Shown: positions 27,102 through 38,964, counted from the first letter of the stretch. The stretch is DNA of 64,000 nucleotides from Magnetospira sp. QH-2 (GCF_000968135.1 NZ_FO538765.1:3672501-3736500), one strand, 5' to 3'. A program made the numbers and translations. The notes: generated from the sequence alone by a model not told the origin.

Positions 27102-27920
27102 ATGGATCTGAAAGTCACCACCTGGAACGTCAACTCCGTGCGCAAGCGGCTCCGTCATCTGGAATGGCTGATGGAAGCGCAATCCCCGGACGTGCTCTGT
27201 TTGCAAGAAACCAAGGTGGTCAACGAGGATTTCCCCGAGATGGCCTTGCGCGCCTTGGGCTATGACCACGTGTTATTCCATGGCCAGAAGTCCTACAACG
27301 GTCTTGCCATTGCCAGTCGGGTGCCGCTGAGTCAGCCGGAAACCCACTATTGGGGCGGACGGGAAGAGGCCCGGCATCTCTCGGCCATGCTGCACCCCAG
27401 CACGCATTCAGCCCCCATCGAACTGCATAATCTTTATATTCCGGCGGGAGGCGACAAGCCGGACCCGCTGACCAATCCCAAATTCGCCCACAAGCTGGAT
27501 TTCCTCAGTGAACTGGCTCATTGGTGGCTGGCCCGTACCGGCGCGCCGGAAATCCCCATGATTTTGGTGGGTGACCTGAACGTGGCGCCACTGGAAACCG
27601 ATGTGTGGGATCATCGGCGGCTGCGCCGGGTAGTCACCCATACGGAGATCGAAATCGCCCACCTGGACCGGGTTCGCCTGGCTGCTCAGTGGGTCGATGC
27701 GGTACGGCATTTTTACCCCGCCGATGAGAAGGTATTTTCCTGGTGGAGCTATCGCACGCCCGAATGGGACGAGGCGGACAAGGGGCGCAGACTGGACCAT
27801 GTTTGGGTCACACCACCGCTGGTCTCCACCCTGAAGAGTGCTGAAATCCTGCGCGAGGCCCGTGACTGGCCGGAGCCTTCCGATCACGTCCCGGTTTCGG
27901 TAACCTTTTCCATTTCCTGA
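27102..27920 (+). CDS. xthA: Exodeoxyribonuclease III (AP endonuclease)
   Basis: 272-residue base-excision repair nuclease of the exonuclease-endonuclease-phosphatase fold. Catalytic positions are visible: Asn10 (TTWNVNSVR), Glu36 (CLQETKV), the GDLNVAP motif (near 148-154), RLDHVW and the terminal SDHVPV His. The ATG at 27102 gives the standard N-terminus; longer in-frame starts lie in the terminator. The last 37 bases overlap the 3' end of the histidine-kinase gene on the other strand. Confidence 0.95.
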   Translation: MDLKVTTWNVNSVRKRLRHLEWLMEAQSPDVLCLQETKVVNEDFPEMALRALGYDHVLFHGQKSYNGLAIASRVPLSQPETHYWGGREEARHLSAMLHPSTHSAPIELHNLYIPAGGDKPDPLTNPKFAHKLDFLSELAHWWLARTGAPEIPMILVGDLNVAPLETDVWDHRRLRRVVTHTEIEIAHLDRVRLAAQWVDAVRHFYPADEKVFSWWSYRTPEWDEADKGRRLDHVWVTPPLVSTLKSAEILREARDWPEPSDHVPVSVTFSIS

Positions 27921-30514
27921 TCGACCACGCGCTCCAGTGGAAACCACAGGCCGACCTTGGTGCCGCAGCCCGGTGTGCTGTCCAGTCGCAGGCGACCATC
28001 ATGCAATTCCATCAAATGGGCGACCAAAGGCAGGCCCAGGCCCGTGCCCTCGTAGCGCCGCGCCAAGTCGGAATCGATCTGGCCAAAGGGGGTCAGGGCG
28101 GTGGGGATATCCTCCGGCGCCATGCCGATACCGGTGTCATCGATGGTCAGAATCAAACCGTCATTCAGACGGGCAACCCCAAGGGTGACGGATCCCCCCG
28201 CAGGCGTGAATTTAATGCCGTTGGTAACCACATTGAGCAGGATCTGTTTCAATCGGTTGGGATCGGCGAGCAACCGGGGCAACAGTTCGTCGGATTCAAA
28301 CACCAGGTCCACCTCGGCTTCATCCGCATGGGCTTGGGTCAACCGCAGTACGTCTCCAAGGATTCTCGCCAAGTCCACCGAGGCATTGCGCACCGCCATG
28401 GTGCCCGATTCCACTTTGGCCATGTCGAGGATATCGTTGATGACTTCCAAAAGGTGATTTCCAGACCCTCGTATATCTTCCAGATACTCCCGGTGGCGCG
28501 GGTTTTCCACCGGCCCCATCAGCCCATGAATGAGGATGTCGGAGAACCCGATAATGGCGTTCAAGGGGGTACGGAGTTCGTGGCTCATGGTGGCCAGAAA
28601 CTGGGTCTTGGCCCGGTTGGCGGCTTCGGCCTCTTCCTTGGCCCGGTACAAAGCCGCTTCCTGCATCAGCCGCATACGGATATCGCGGACCATGGCCAGC
28701 ACGTAGCGCTGTCCCTCGTGGGACACCATGTTGCAGGCCATTTCCACATCGATCTCGGTCCCCAGCCGGGAGCGCATCCGCACTTGCCCGAACCAAGTCT
28801 GGCGGCGATGGATGGACTGCCAAAACCGGGACCATTGCTCTGGCGAGAGCTCCGGGTTGATATCCCAGGCCTTCAGGCCGGTCAGGCTGACCGCTGTCTG
28901 ATCGAGCAACTTCAGCGCCGCCCGGTTGGCTTGCATCAGGTCCCCGTTTTCGAGGATCCAGAAAATGCCGTCGCTGGCCTCCTGGACCGACCGCTCAGAC
29001 AGCTCCAGCTTCTGTTGCGCCCGGCGCAGTTCGGTGATGTCTTGATAGATGCTCACCGTACCGCCAAGACGGGTTTTGTTTTCCCGCGCCAGAATCAATC
29101 GACCGCTGCTCAGGGTCAGTTCGCGGGGACCTTCGGGGGTTCGGTGACTCCTCATGGTTTCGGCCAGCCACAGATCCGGTGGCGCCCGGCCCGTATCGAT
29201 GACCCCGGAATCCACGAGCTGGCGCAGGATGGTTTCGCAAGTGTCGCCCTTGCTCAGCAGCCCGGCCCGCGACCCCAGGTTTTCATGCACATATTGGTTA
29301 GCCAGTACCAATCGATCCTGGTCGTCCCACAGGATAAAGCCGTCGGTGATGCTTTCCAGCGCGTCGGCCAAAAGCAGCCGGGCGCGGCTGACCTCGGCCT
29401 CGGCCTCGCGGGCGGCGGTGATGTCCACCGACGATCCGCGATAACCGAGAAACGCCCCCGACCCATCGAACAGGGGCTGGCCGGAGACCCGCATATGGAC
29501 CGTTCGTCCGTCCGGCGTCTTTGTCATGTAGGTGGCGTCGCGGAAGGGCCGGTGATTATTGAATTCCTCCGCATGCCGTTCAGCGTCGGTGGGTGGCGTG
29601 ACCTGAAAACCCAGGTCGTCGCGACTTTTACCGATCAGGCTTCCAGCGGGAAATCCGAGAATACGGTGGGCGTTTTCCGAACAGAAACAAACCCGCAAGT
29701 CCGCATCCATCTCCCAAAACCAATCCGAAGCAGCCTCGGCGAAATTTTTGAAACGCACCTCCGATTGCCGCAGTTCAAGGGTCCGGGCGACAACCCGCTG
29801 TTCCAGTTCGGCAGCCGAGCGGCGGAGATCTTCGTCGGCGGCCACCAATGCCTGTTCGCCTCGACGCACCGGGAAATAGACGATGGAAAACATGACCAAA
29901 AGCAACAGCGAAACCCCGGTGGCCAGGCCGTATTTGACCTGCTGGCGGTGGCGAAAGGTCTCGGTGATGTCCCGCTCCACCAGCAGCAGGCCGCCGTTTG
30001 CCAGGGCATGGAGGGTTCGAACCAGGGTTCGCTCGCCGTCGGCCTCCCGACCGGACCCGGGGGGGCGCGTGATCAGGCTGCTCGTCATGGTGCCGTTCAT
30101 GGTGTCACGCAGCGTTGCGTCATCCAGACCCAGGGAGTCGATGGCTTGGCTCGCCGTGGAGAACAGAATTCTCCCCGAGGGATCCAGGAGCGCCACCCGA
30201 GGCAAGTCATGGCGCGAGGCATAGGATTCCAACGCCCAGACTTCCGGCTCGAGGGTGGTGGGGTGCAGATCCGGCGCGCGGAGTTTCGGCGTCAACAAGG
30301 AATCACCGAAGCGATTCTCGATCTCCAAGGCATGGGGGGCGGACCAGGTGCCCATGAGGGCGACAAATTCGGTTCGCTCCCGGAATCCAAATAACAGGAC
30401 AATGGCGGTAAAGACCAAGCCGATCACCACGGCGGCGGCCAGCAGATACCATCGGGTCAGCCGGTGTCTGACCGCGACGGTCGGTTTCATGCGATGCGGG
30501 CTCATGTCTTGCAT
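27884..30514 (-). CDS. Membrane-bound PAS sensor histidine kinase
   Basis: 876 residues. Two membrane helices (about 21-42 and 193-215) bracket a periplasmic sensing region of about 150 residues. Three PAS-type domains follow (starting near 250, 380 and 505; for example ASDWFWEMDADLRVCF, ESITDGFILWDDQDRLVLAN and ASDGIFWILENGDLMQAN). The HisKA helix has the phospho-acceptor His near 643 (FLATMSHELRTPLNAI), and the HATPase has N-box NVVTNGIKFTPAGG and G-box DTGIGM. There is no receiver domain and no response regulator gene beside it, so its partner is unknown. The ATG at 30514 has GGGGAGG 11 bases upstream; the frame is open further but without such a site. Confidence 0.88.
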   Translation of the reverse strand: MQDMSPHRMKPTVAVRHRLTRWYLLAAAVVIGLVFTAIVLLFGFRERTEFVALMGTWSAPHALEIENRFGDSLLTPKLRAPDLHPTTLEPEVWALESYASRHDLPRVALLDPSGRILFSTASQAIDSLGLDDATLRDTMNGTMTSSLITRPPGSGREADGERTLVRTLHALANGGLLLVERDITETFRHRQQVKYGLATGVSLLLLVMFSIVYFPVRRGEQALVAADEDLRRSAAELEQRVVARTLELRQSEVRFKNFAEAASDWFWEMDADLRVCFCSENAHRILGFPAGSLIGKSRDDLGFQVTPPTDAERHAEEFNNHRPFRDATYMTKTPDGRTVHMRVSGQPLFDGSGAFLGYRGSSVDITAAREAEAEVSRARLLLADALESITDGFILWDDQDRLVLANQYVHENLGSRAGLLSKGDTCETILRQLVDSGVIDTGRAPPDLWLAETMRSHRTPEGPRELTLSSGRLILARENKTRLGGTVSIYQDITELRRAQQKLELSERSVQEASDGIFWILENGDLMQANRAALKLLDQTAVSLTGLKAWDINPELSPEQWSRFWQSIHRRQTWFGQVRMRSRLGTEIDVEMACNMVSHEGQRYVLAMVRDIRMRLMQEAALYRAKEEAEAANRAKTQFLATMSHELRTPLNAIIGFSDILIHGLMGPVENPRHREYLEDIRGSGNHLLEVINDILDMAKVESGTMAVRNASVDLARILGDVLRLTQAHADEAEVDLVFESDELLPRLLADPNRLKQILLNVVTNGIKFTPAGGSVTLGVARLNDGLILTIDDTGIGMAPEDIPTALTPFGQIDSDLARRYEGTGLGLPLVAHLMELHDGRLRLDSTPGCGTKVGLWFPLERVVDQEMEKVTETGT

Positions 30515-30614
30515 GATGCCGACGTCCTCCCCAAGCGGGATTCTTCTGTCCCGTGGGTCAGCATAAACACGCCATTCCGGTTTGATCAAATTTTTCCGAG
30601 TAGGATACTGCGGA

Positions 30615-31457
30615 TTATCCGTCCCAATCCCGCCGATTGACAGCATATTCCCCCGCCTCGGCGCGGAACGGCTGGACCAGCATCCGGTCCAGCCGTTGAT
30701 CGTCGGGCTCGCGGAACAGATCAAGGCCGATGGTCATGGCTTCGTGCCCCGCTTCCGGCTGGGCCTTGTAGGTCCCGAACAGGCGGTCCCACCAGGGCAA
30801 GTTGAAGCCGAAATTACTGTTGGTCTCGGCGGGCAGCACCGAATGATGCACCCGATGCATGTCCGGGGTCACCACGAACAGCCGCAATACCCGGTCCAGC
30901 CCCAAAGGCAGGGCGATATTCCCGTGATTGAACATGGCCGTGGCATTAAGCAGGATCTCGAAGATCAACACCGCCAGCATGGGCGCGCCGATCAAGGCAA
31001 TGACCGAAAGCTTGATGCCCAGGGACAAAACGATTTCGATGGGATGGAATCGGGCACCGGTGGTCACGTCATAGTCGGTATCCGCGTGATGCATGCGATG
31101 AAGACGCCATAACACCGGCACGGCGTGGACCATCACATGCTGGAAATAGATCGCCATGTCCAACAGCACCACACAGAGCAGTACCGCCAGACCATCGGGC
31201 ACGCCCAGTTGCGGCATCAACCCCCATTCCCGCTCGGCGGCATAGGCGGCAAAGCCGATGGGCGCCATGGGCAGGATCAGGCGGACGAGAATGCTGTTCA
31301 TGAACACGATGGTGATGTTCGAGGGCCAGCGGACCCAGCGGCTGAAGCGCAGCGCGCGGCGGGGAATCAGTGCCTCGGCCCCGGCCACGACGAGGAGGAC
31401 ACTGAAAAAGGCAATCAGACGAACGATGAGCTCGTTGTCGGTCAGGAACTGGGTCAT
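30615..31457 (-). CDS. Sterol desaturase / fatty-acid hydroxylase family protein
   Basis: 280-residue membrane di-iron oxygenase. Three to four hydrophobic segments surround the histidine boxes: HVMVH, WRLHRMHHADTDYD (HxxHH), FNHGN and MHRVHHS (HxxHH). These bind two irons and insert oxygen into unactivated C-H bonds of lipids. The substrate could be a fatty acyl chain, a hopanoid or a carotenoid; nothing adjacent decides this. The ATG at 31457 is chosen as the Met directly before the first hydrophobic segment. The next Met upstream (31475) is also possible. Confidence 0.82.
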   Translation of the reverse strand: MTQFLTDNELIVRLIAFFSVLLVVAGAEALIPRRALRFSRWVRWPSNITIVFMNSILVRLILPMAPIGFAAYAAEREWGLMPQLGVPDGLAVLLCVVLLDMAIYFQHVMVHAVPVLWRLHRMHHADTDYDVTTGARFHPIEIVLSLGIKLSVIALIGAPMLAVLIFEILLNATAMFNHGNIALPLGLDRVLRLFVVTPDMHRVHHSVLPAETNSNFGFNLPWWDRLFGTYKAQPEAGHEAMTIGLDLFREPDDQRLDRMLVQPFRAEAGEYAVNRRDWDG

Positions 31458-31570
31458 GGCTTCAGTATAACCCATTGCCCATATTAGAAAAGGCCGATGG
31501 ATACCGGGTTTACAGGTTGCCTCGGGGCTCCTTATGCTGCAACGCAGAATAGATTCGCGAGGCCGAGGCA

Positions 31571-32698
31571 ATGGCGGACAAGCCGGTGGAAACTCCTCTC
31601 TCCGTATACCGTGATCTGGTGCGTCAAGGGGACCTGCATGCGGATCCGGCCCAGGCCCTGGCGGTGGAAAAGTTCCAGTCCCTGCATCATGCGCTGGCAC
31701 GGTATCGCCCGGATACCGGTCAACAGGGTTGGAAGGCCCGCTTTGGTCTCGGACGGCGGCGGGAGGAAGTGCCGCAGGGTCTATATCTCTATGGCGGCGT
31801 CGGTCGCGGCAAATCCATGCTGATGGATATCTTCCATTGCCTCGCCCCCACGGAATCCAAACGGCGGGTGCATTTTCACGAATTCATGCAAGAAGTCCAA
31901 ACCCGCCTGACCAAGTTACGGGAAAAAGGCCGTCACCGGGGCGATCCCATTTCGGCGCTGGCGGCGGAAATTTCCTATGGGGCCTATCTGCTTTGCTTTG
32001 ATGAATTTCAGGTCACCGATATCGCCGATGCCATGATCCTGGGCCGTCTGTTCGAGGCCTTGTTCGAGGGTGGCGTGGTTGTGGTGGCAACATCCAACAG
32101 ACCGCCCGCAGACCTGTACAAGGACGGTCTGCAAAGGGAGCGCTTTCTACCCTTCATCGACCTGATGCAACAGCGCATGGACGTACTCCAATTGCAAAGC
32201 GAGACCGATTACCGGCTGATCGACGTGACCAAGGTGCGGGCCTATCTCCACCCCGCCAATGACGATACCGGCCAGGAGTTGGAGCAGATTTTCCAGAAAC
32301 TAACCCATGGCGAGGCGGTGCGCGGCGATTCTATCTTGGTTCATGGACGGATCATCGAGATTGGCGTGGCCAGCCATGGGGTCGCCCGCTGCACCTTTGA
32401 TGAACTCTGCCGTCGTCCCCTGGGCCCCGGTGATTATCTCGCTCTGGCCACCAAGTATCATACCTTGGTCCTGTCCGACATTCCGCGCCTGACAGCCGAT
32501 GAACACAACGAGGCGAAGCGATTCGTCGCGCTGATCGATGCGCTGTATGAACATCGGACTAATCTTTTTTGCACCGCCGAAACGCCTCCAGAAGAGATTT
32601 ATACCGCTGGACCAGGCAGTTTCGAGTTCGCGCGCACCACATCCAGGCTGGCGGAAATGCAGGCCGCCCACTATCTGGCCACGCCGCATTTGACATAG
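31571..32698 (+). CDS. zapE: Cell division ATPase ZapE (AFG1 family)
   Basis: 375-residue AAA+-like ATPase. Walker A is GGVGRGKS (75-82), Walker B is LLCFDEFQV (near 138-147), and the AFG1 signature HFHEFMQEVQ and VATSNRPP sensor region are present. In E. coli ZapE acts at the division ring under low oxygen; the mitochondrial homologue handles misfolded inner-membrane proteins. It stands directly upstream of the malate dehydrogenase gene, a conserved alphaproteobacterial order, but a 226-base gap with its own hairpins separates them. Confidence 0.9.
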   Translation: MADKPVETPLSVYRDLVRQGDLHADPAQALAVEKFQSLHHALARYRPDTGQQGWKARFGLGRRREEVPQGLYLYGGVGRGKSMLMDIFHCLAPTESKRRVHFHEFMQEVQTRLTKLREKGRHRGDPISALAAEISYGAYLLCFDEFQVTDIADAMILGRLFEALFEGGVVVVATSNRPPADLYKDGLQRERFLPFIDLMQQRMDVLQLQSETDYRLIDVTKVRAYLHPANDDTGQELEQIFQKLTHGEAVRGDSILVHGRIIEIGVASHGVARCTFDELCRRPLGPGDYLALATKYHTLVLSDIPRLTADEHNEAKRFVALIDALYEHRTNLFCTAETPPEEIYTAGPGSFEFARTTSRLAEMQAAHYLATPHLT

Positions 32699-32823
32699 GG
32701 CCATGGTGCGCTGCAAAATACCCCCTGTTCGAATCACGACAATACATTAGAAACCCCTAATTTTATTGTTGTTTTTCAGGGTTCAAGGCCGTTATTTCCC
32801 TTGCCCGGCGCTGTAAAACGCGC

Positions 32824-32843
32824 TACCACCTGTCTGGGTGGTA
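32824..32843 (+). other. Hairpin in the mdh leader region
   Basis: TACCACC pairs with GGTGGTA around a 6-base loop, about 80 bases before mdh. Nearby GCGC repeats (32808-32811 and 32820-32823) could extend or compete with the stem. There is no U tract. It may belong to the 5' leader of the mdh-suc transcript; no riboswitch class was recognised. Nothing else was identified in the 32699-32924 gap. Confidence 0.35.
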
Positions 32844-32864
32844 TTGTGCGCCGCGACAGGGTAG

Positions 32865-33878
<1,014 letters not shown>

Positions 33879-33888
33879 GGGAGCAATC

Positions 33889-35085
33889 ATGAATATCCAT
33901 GAGTATCAAGCCAAACAGCTGCTAAAGCGCTATGGCGTGCCGGTGGCCGAGGGCGGGGTGGCTTACACCCCCGATGAGGCGGAAACCGTCGCCAAGGACC
34001 TGGGCGGCCCGGTCTGGGTGGTCAAATCGCAGATCCATGCGGGCGGACGCGGCAAGGGGACTTTCAAGGAAGACCCCAACGGCCGTGGCGGCGTGCGCGT
34101 CGTCACCAACCTCGAAGAGGTGGCCGACAACGTCAAGGCCATGTTGGGCAAGACCCTGGTCACCCATCAGACCGGCCCCGACGGAAAGCAGGTCAAACGC
34201 ATCTATATCGAGGCCGGCTGCGACATCAAGCGCGAGCTTTACCTCTCCTTGCTCATCGACCGCACCACCTCGCGGGTGACCATCATGGCCTCCACCGAGG
34301 GCGGCATGAACATCGAGGAAGTGGCCGAGGAGACCCCGGAAAAAATCATCACCGAGACCATCGATCCGGCGCTCGGGTTGCAGGGCTATCAATCCCGCAA
34401 GGTGGGCTTCGCCTTGGAATTGAACGGCAAGCAGGTCAACGCCTTTTCCAAGATGCTGGCCGCCATCTACAAGGCCTTCCTGGAGCTTGACTGCTCCATG
34501 CTGGAGATCAACCCCTTGGTGGTCACCGGCGACGGCAACGTGATGCCACTCGATTGCAAGATGAACTTCGATTCCAACGCGCTGTTCCGCCACAAGGATG
34601 TGGAAGAAATGCGCGACGAAGACGAAGAAGACCCCTCGGAGCTGGAAGCGGCCCGTCACGGTCTCAACTACATCAAGCTCGACGGCGCCATCGGTTGCAT
34701 GGTCAACGGGGCCGGTCTGGCCATGGCGACCATGGATATTATCAAGCTCTATGGCGGTTCTCCGGCCAACTTCCTCGACGTGGGAGGCGGTGCCACCAAG
34801 GAACGGGTGACCGAGGCCTTTAAAATCATCCTGCGCGATCCCAAGGTCGAGGGCATCCTGGTCAATATCTTCGGCGGTATCATGCGCTGCGACGTGATCG
34901 CCGAGGGTGTGGTGGCGGCGGCCCGCGAGGTCAGCCTCAACGTGCCCCTGGTGGTTCGCCTCGAAGGCACCAATGTGGATCTGGGCAAGAAGATCCTTGC
35001 CGATTCCGGACTACCCATCGTCTCCGCCGACAATCTGGCGGATGCCGCCGAAAAGGTGGTCAAAGCCGTGAAGGAGGCCGCATAA
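33889..35085 (+). CDS. sucC: Succinyl-CoA synthetase beta subunit (ADP-forming)
   Basis: 398 residues: an N-terminal ATP-grasp domain ([19 protein letters not shown] start, [11 protein letters not shown] near 44-54) and a C-terminal CoA-ligase domain ([24 protein letters not shown]). It binds the nucleotide and succinate in the substrate-level phosphorylation step of the TCA cycle. It begins 10 bases after the mdh stop with a GAGGGAG ribosome site, and the alpha subunit starts 1 base after its stop. Confidence 0.97.
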   Translation: MNIHEYQAKQLLKRYGVPVAEGGVAYTPDEAETVAKDLGGPVWVVKSQIHAGGRGKGTFKEDPNGRGGVRVVTNLEEVADNVKAMLGKTLVTHQTGPDGKQVKRIYIEAGCDIKRELYLSLLIDRTTSRVTIMASTEGGMNIEEVAEETPEKIITETIDPALGLQGYQSRKVGFALELNGKQVNAFSKMLAAIYKAFLELDCSMLEINPLVVTGDGNVMPLDCKMNFDSNALFRHKDVEEMRDEDEEDPSELEAARHGLNYIKLDGAIGCMVNGAGLAMATMDIIKLYGGSPANFLDVGGGATKERVTEAFKIILRDPKVEGILVNIFGGIMRCDVIAEGVVAAAREVSLNVPLVVRLEGTNVDLGKKILADSGLPIVSADNLADAAEKVVKAVKEAA

Positions 35086-35086
35086 A

Positions 35087-35962
35087 ATGGCTGTACTGGT
35101 CGATAAAAATACCAAAGTCGTCTGCCAGGGCTTCACTGGCAGCCAAGGGACCTTCCACTCGGAACAGGCCATCGCCTATGGCACCAACATGGTCGGCGGC
35201 GTCACCCCGGGCAAGGGCGGCACCAGCCACCTGGACCTGCCGGTGTTTGATACCGTGGCCGACGCGGTGGAAAAAACCGGCGCCAACGCTTCCGTCATCT
35301 ATGTACCGCCGCCCTTTGCCGCCGACGCCATCTTGGAAGCGGTGGATGCGGGCGTCGATTTGGCGGTCTGCATTACCGAAGGCATCCCGGTGATCGACAT
35401 GGTGCGTGTCAAGCGCGGCATGGAAGGCAGCAAGACCCGCCTGATCGGCCCCAACTGTCCCGGGATCATCACCCCCGATGAATGCAAGATCGGCATCATG
35501 CCCGGCCATATTCATCAACGGGGCAAGATCGGCATTGTTTCCCGCTCGGGTACCCTGACCTACGAGGCGGTCGCACAGACCACCACCGCCGGTTTGGGCC
35601 AATCCACCTGCATCGGCATTGGGGGCGATCCGGTCAACGGCACCAACTTCATCGACTGCCTGGACCTGTTCCTGGCTGATCCGGAAACCCAGGGCATCGT
35701 CATGATCGGCGAGATCGGCGGTTCCGCGGAAGAAGATGCGGCCGAGTTCATCAAGCAGTCGAAAACCAAGAAACCGGTGGTCGGCTTTATCGCCGGGGTC
35801 ACCGCCCCGCCGGGCAAACGCATGGGCCACGCCGGTGCGATTATCTCGGGCGGCAAAGGCACCGCCGACGCCAAGATCGAGGCCATGCGTTCGGCCGGAA
35901 TCGAAGTCGCGGACTCGCCAGCGGCCCTTGGAAGCACCATGTTGAAGGCTATGGGGGGTTAA
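35087..35962 (+). CDS. sucD: Succinyl-CoA synthetase alpha subunit
   Basis: 291 residues with the CoA-binding Rossmann domain ([11 protein letters not shown] near 14-24) and the phospho-histidine in [15 protein letters not shown] (His near 249). It pairs with SucC. The ribosome site GGAGG lies inside the last codons of sucC, so the subunits are translationally coupled. Confidence 0.97.
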   Translation: MAVLVDKNTKVVCQGFTGSQGTFHSEQAIAYGTNMVGGVTPGKGGTSHLDLPVFDTVADAVEKTGANASVIYVPPPFAADAILEAVDAGVDLAVCITEGIPVIDMVRVKRGMEGSKTRLIGPNCPGIITPDECKIGIMPGHIHQRGKIGIVSRSGTLTYEAVAQTTTAGLGQSTCIGIGGDPVNGTNFIDCLDLFLADPETQGIVMIGEIGGSAEEDAAEFIKQSKTKKPVVGFIAGVTAPPGKRMGHAGAIISGGKGTADAKIEAMRSAGIEVADSPAALGSTMLKAMGG

Positions 35963-36039
35963 CCTCACCGGAAAACTGCTTGGGAGGCGGGGGTCAGCGG
36001 GCACTAAAAAATAGTCCGCGACCGCCGTTGCAAGAAAAA

Positions 36040-38964
36040 ATGACACCGACGCTTGATACGCTGCTCAGCGGATCCAACGCCACCTATATCGCCGAACTCT
36101 ACGGCAAATATCTGGAAAACCCGGGGTCCGTGGATGCCACCTGGGCCGGATTCTTCACCGAGTTGGAAGAAGACGGCCGAGCGGTGTTGGACGAACTGCG
36201 CGGTGCCACCTGGGCCCCGTCGGGAACGACGGTCATCGGCGGACCGGGGGGTGCCCGTCCCACCGCCGCCGGTCCGGGTCTGGCCTCTGGTCCGTCGACT
36301 TCCGATCTCAAGCGGGCCACCCACGATTCCATCCGCGCCTTGATGATGATCCGTACCTACCGGGTGCGCGGCCATCTGATCGCCAATTTCGATCCCCTGG
36401 GGCTGGAGGGCAAGAGCTACCATCCGGAGCTCGACTATAAATACTACGGTTTCAACGAAGAAGACCTGGACCGGCCGATTTTCATCGACTTCCAGCTCGG
36501 ACGTGAAACCGCCACGCTGAAGGAAATCCTGGGTGTCCTCAAGGCCACCTATTGCGACACCATCGGCGTCGAGTTCATGCATATGCAGGACCCCGAGGAA
36601 AAGGCCTGGATCCGCCAACGCATCGAAGATCTGCCGACGCGCCACAACTTCACTCATCTGGGTAAGCGGACCATTTTCCAACGGCTGATCGAGGCCGAGG
36701 GCTTCGAACGTTTCCTGGACAAGAAATGGAAAGGCACCAAGCGCTTCGGCCTGGACGGCGGAGAATCCCTGATTGCCGCCTTGGAACAGATCGTCAAGCG
36801 CGGCTCGCAGCTGGGCGTGGACGACATCGTCATCGGCATGCCCCATCGGGGACGGCTGAATGTTCTAGCCTCGGTGATGTGCAAGCCCTATCGCGCCATT
36901 TTCGCCGAGTTCCATGGGGTTGCCTCTGACGCCTTCTCCGATGTGCAGGGCTCCGGCGACGTGAAGTATCACCTGGGCGTGTCCGCCGATCGGGTTTTTG
37001 ACGGAACCCGCGTGCATCTGTCGTTAACCGCCAACCCGTCCCACCTGGAAGCGGTGAATCCGGTGGTGGTGGGCAAGGTGCGCTCGAAGCAAAACCGCCG
37101 CGGCGACAAAAAGCGTCAAAACGTCATGGGCATTTTGATGCATGGCGACGCGGCCTTCGCCGGGCAGGGCCTGGTGGCCGAAACCCTGGAGATGAGCCAG
37201 CTGGAAGGCTATACCACCGGCGGCACCATCCATTTCATCGTCAATAATCAGATTGGCTTTACCACGGTACCGTCCAAGAGCCGGTCATCCCCCTATTGCT
37301 CGGATGTGGCCAAGTCCATTCAGGCACCGATCTTCCACGTCAACGGCGACGATCCGGAGGCCGTGGTTCATGTGGCCCGGCTGGCCATCGAGTTCCGCCA
37401 GGAATTCAAGCGCGACGTGGTCATCGACATGTTCTGTTACCGGCGCCACGGGCATAACGAGGGCGACGAGCCCATGTTTACCCAGCCGATCATGTACCGC
37501 ACCATCGCCAAGCATCAGCGCACTTTGGAAGTCTACCGGGACCGGCTGATCCGCGAAGGGGTGCTGACACAGCAAGACGCCGAGACCATGATCAATGAGT
37601 TTGAAGCCCGGCTGGAGGCCGACTTCGAAACCGCCACCACCTATCGCCCCAACAAGGCCGATTGGCTCGAAGGGGTATGGGACGGGCTGATCCGGCTCAA
37701 CGAGGAAGAGGAACTGCGCGAGGACGATACCTCGGTTCCCATGGAGCTGTTGAAGACCGTCGGCAACGCCATTTCCCGCAAGCCCGACAATTTCAACCTG
37801 CACCCGAAAATCGCCCGCCAGTTGGACGCCAAGGCCAAGGCCGTGGACCAAGGCAAGGGAATCGACTGGGCCACCGCCGAGGCCCTGGCTTTCGGCACGC
37901 TGATGACCGAGGGCACCTCGGTGCGGCTGTCTGGCCAGGACTGCGGGCGCGGTACCTTCTCCCATCGCCATTCGGTACTCATCGATCAGGTGAGCGAGGA
38001 GAAATATCTGCCTTTGCAAAATATCTGCGAAGGTCAGGGCAATTACGAAGTGCTTGACAGCCCGCTCTCTGAGTTCGGCGTGCTTGGCTATGAGTATGGC
38101 TATTCCCTGGACGATCCCCATACCCTGGTGCTCTGGGAAGCCCAGTTCGGCGACTTCGCCAACGGGGCCCAGGTGATGATCGATCAGTTTATCAGTTCGG
38201 GTGAATCCAAATGGATGCGCTTCTGCGGCTTGGTCATGCTGCTGCCCCATGGCATGGAAGGCCAAGGTCCGGAACACTCCTCGGCCCGCCTGGAACGCTA
38301 TCTGCAACTCTGCGCCGAGGACAATTTGCAGGTCTGCAACATCACCACTCCGGCCAACTACTATCATGCCCTGCGCCGCCAGGTTCGGCGGAACTATCGC
38401 AAGCCATTAGTTATCATGTCCCCGAAATCATTGCTGCGTCACAAGCAGGTGATATCGGACCTCAAGGACATGGCCGAGGGCACCAAGTTCCGGCGGGTGT
38501 TGCCGGAAGTGGATAAGCTGGCCAAAAACGACAAGATACGCCGGGTCGTGCTCTGTAGCGGCAAAGTCTACTATGATCTGCTGCAGACGCGCCGGGACGA
38601 AGGTCTCGACGATGTGGCCATTGTCCGGGTGGAACAGCTCTATCCCTGGCCACGCAAGGGCGTCATGGCACAATTGGCGCGCTACCCCAAGGCCGAGGTG
38701 GTCTGGTGCCAAGAAGAACCGGCCAACATGGGCTCTTGGACCTTTGTGTTGCCCCGGCTGGCCCATATTCTTCAGAGCCTGGGACTCAGCCAGACACTGC
38801 CCTTTTACGCCGGGCGATGCGCCGCGGCGTCCCCCGCCACCGGCTTTGCCAAGGTCCATGCGGCGGAACAGGCGCAACTGGTCAACGAGGCATTGAACAT
38901 TGCCCCCGATGACCTGCCGCAACCCTTCCGGCCTCCAGCCAAACCATCCGACCGCAGATGCTGA
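36040..38964 (+). CDS. sucA: 2-oxoglutarate dehydrogenase E1 component
   Basis: 974-residue thiamine-diphosphate enzyme that decarboxylates 2-oxoglutarate and loads the lipoyl group of E2. The N-terminal E2-binding peptide (LLSGSNATYIAELYGKYLEN), IGMPHRGRLNVL, the ThDP motif region (GDAAFAGQG to NNQIGFTT) and FSHRHSVLIDQ are present. The ATG at 36040 starts at the family N-terminus; an upstream TTG frame from 35980 was rejected. The ribosome site is weak (AAGAAAAA), and the 77-base gap after sucD holds no terminator. sucB follows after 42 bases. Confidence 0.96.
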   Translation: MTPTLDTLLSGSNATYIAELYGKYLENPGSVDATWAGFFTELEEDGRAVLDELRGATWAPSGTTVIGGPGGARPTAAGPGLASGPSTSDLKRATHDSIRALMMIRTYRVRGHLIANFDPLGLEGKSYHPELDYKYYGFNEEDLDRPIFIDFQLGRETATLKEILGVLKATYCDTIGVEFMHMQDPEEKAWIRQRIEDLPTRHNFTHLGKRTIFQRLIEAEGFERFLDKKWKGTKRFGLDGGESLIAALEQIVKRGSQLGVDDIVIGMPHRGRLNVLASVMCKPYRAIFAEFHGVASDAFSDVQGSGDVKYHLGVSADRVFDGTRVHLSLTANPSHLEAVNPVVVGKVRSKQNRRGDKKRQNVMGILMHGDAAFAGQGLVAETLEMSQLEGYTTGGTIHFIVNNQIGFTTVPSKSRSSPYCSDVAKSIQAPIFHVNGDDPEAVVHVARLAIEFRQEFKRDVVIDMFCYRRHGHNEGDEPMFTQPIMYRTIAKHQRTLEVYRDRLIREGVLTQQDAETMINEFEARLEADFETATTYRPNKADWLEGVWDGLIRLNEEEELREDDTSVPMELLKTVGNAISRKPDNFNLHPKIARQLDAKAKAVDQGKGIDWATAEALAFGTLMTEGTSVRLSGQDCGRGTFSHRHSVLIDQVSEEKYLPLQNICEGQGNYEVLDSPLSEFGVLGYEYGYSLDDPHTLVLWEAQFGDFANGAQVMIDQFISSGESKWMRFCGLVMLLPHGMEGQGPEHSSARLERYLQLCAEDNLQVCNITTPANYYHALRRQVRRNYRKPLVIMSPKSLLRHKQVISDLKDMAEGTKFRRVLPEVDKLAKNDKIRRVVLCSGKVYYDLLQTRRDEGLDDVAIVRVEQLYPWPRKGVMAQLARYPKAEVVWCQEEPANMGSWTFVLPRLAHILQSLGLSQTLPFYAGRCAAASPATGFAKVHAAEQAQLVNEALNIAPDDLPQPFRPPAKPSDRRC

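Noticed and set aside
35980-36039. TTG start extending SucA by 20 residues
   Set aside because: The usual E1 N-terminus begins at the ATG at 36040; the extension is Gly/Pro/Arg-rich and unlike the family.
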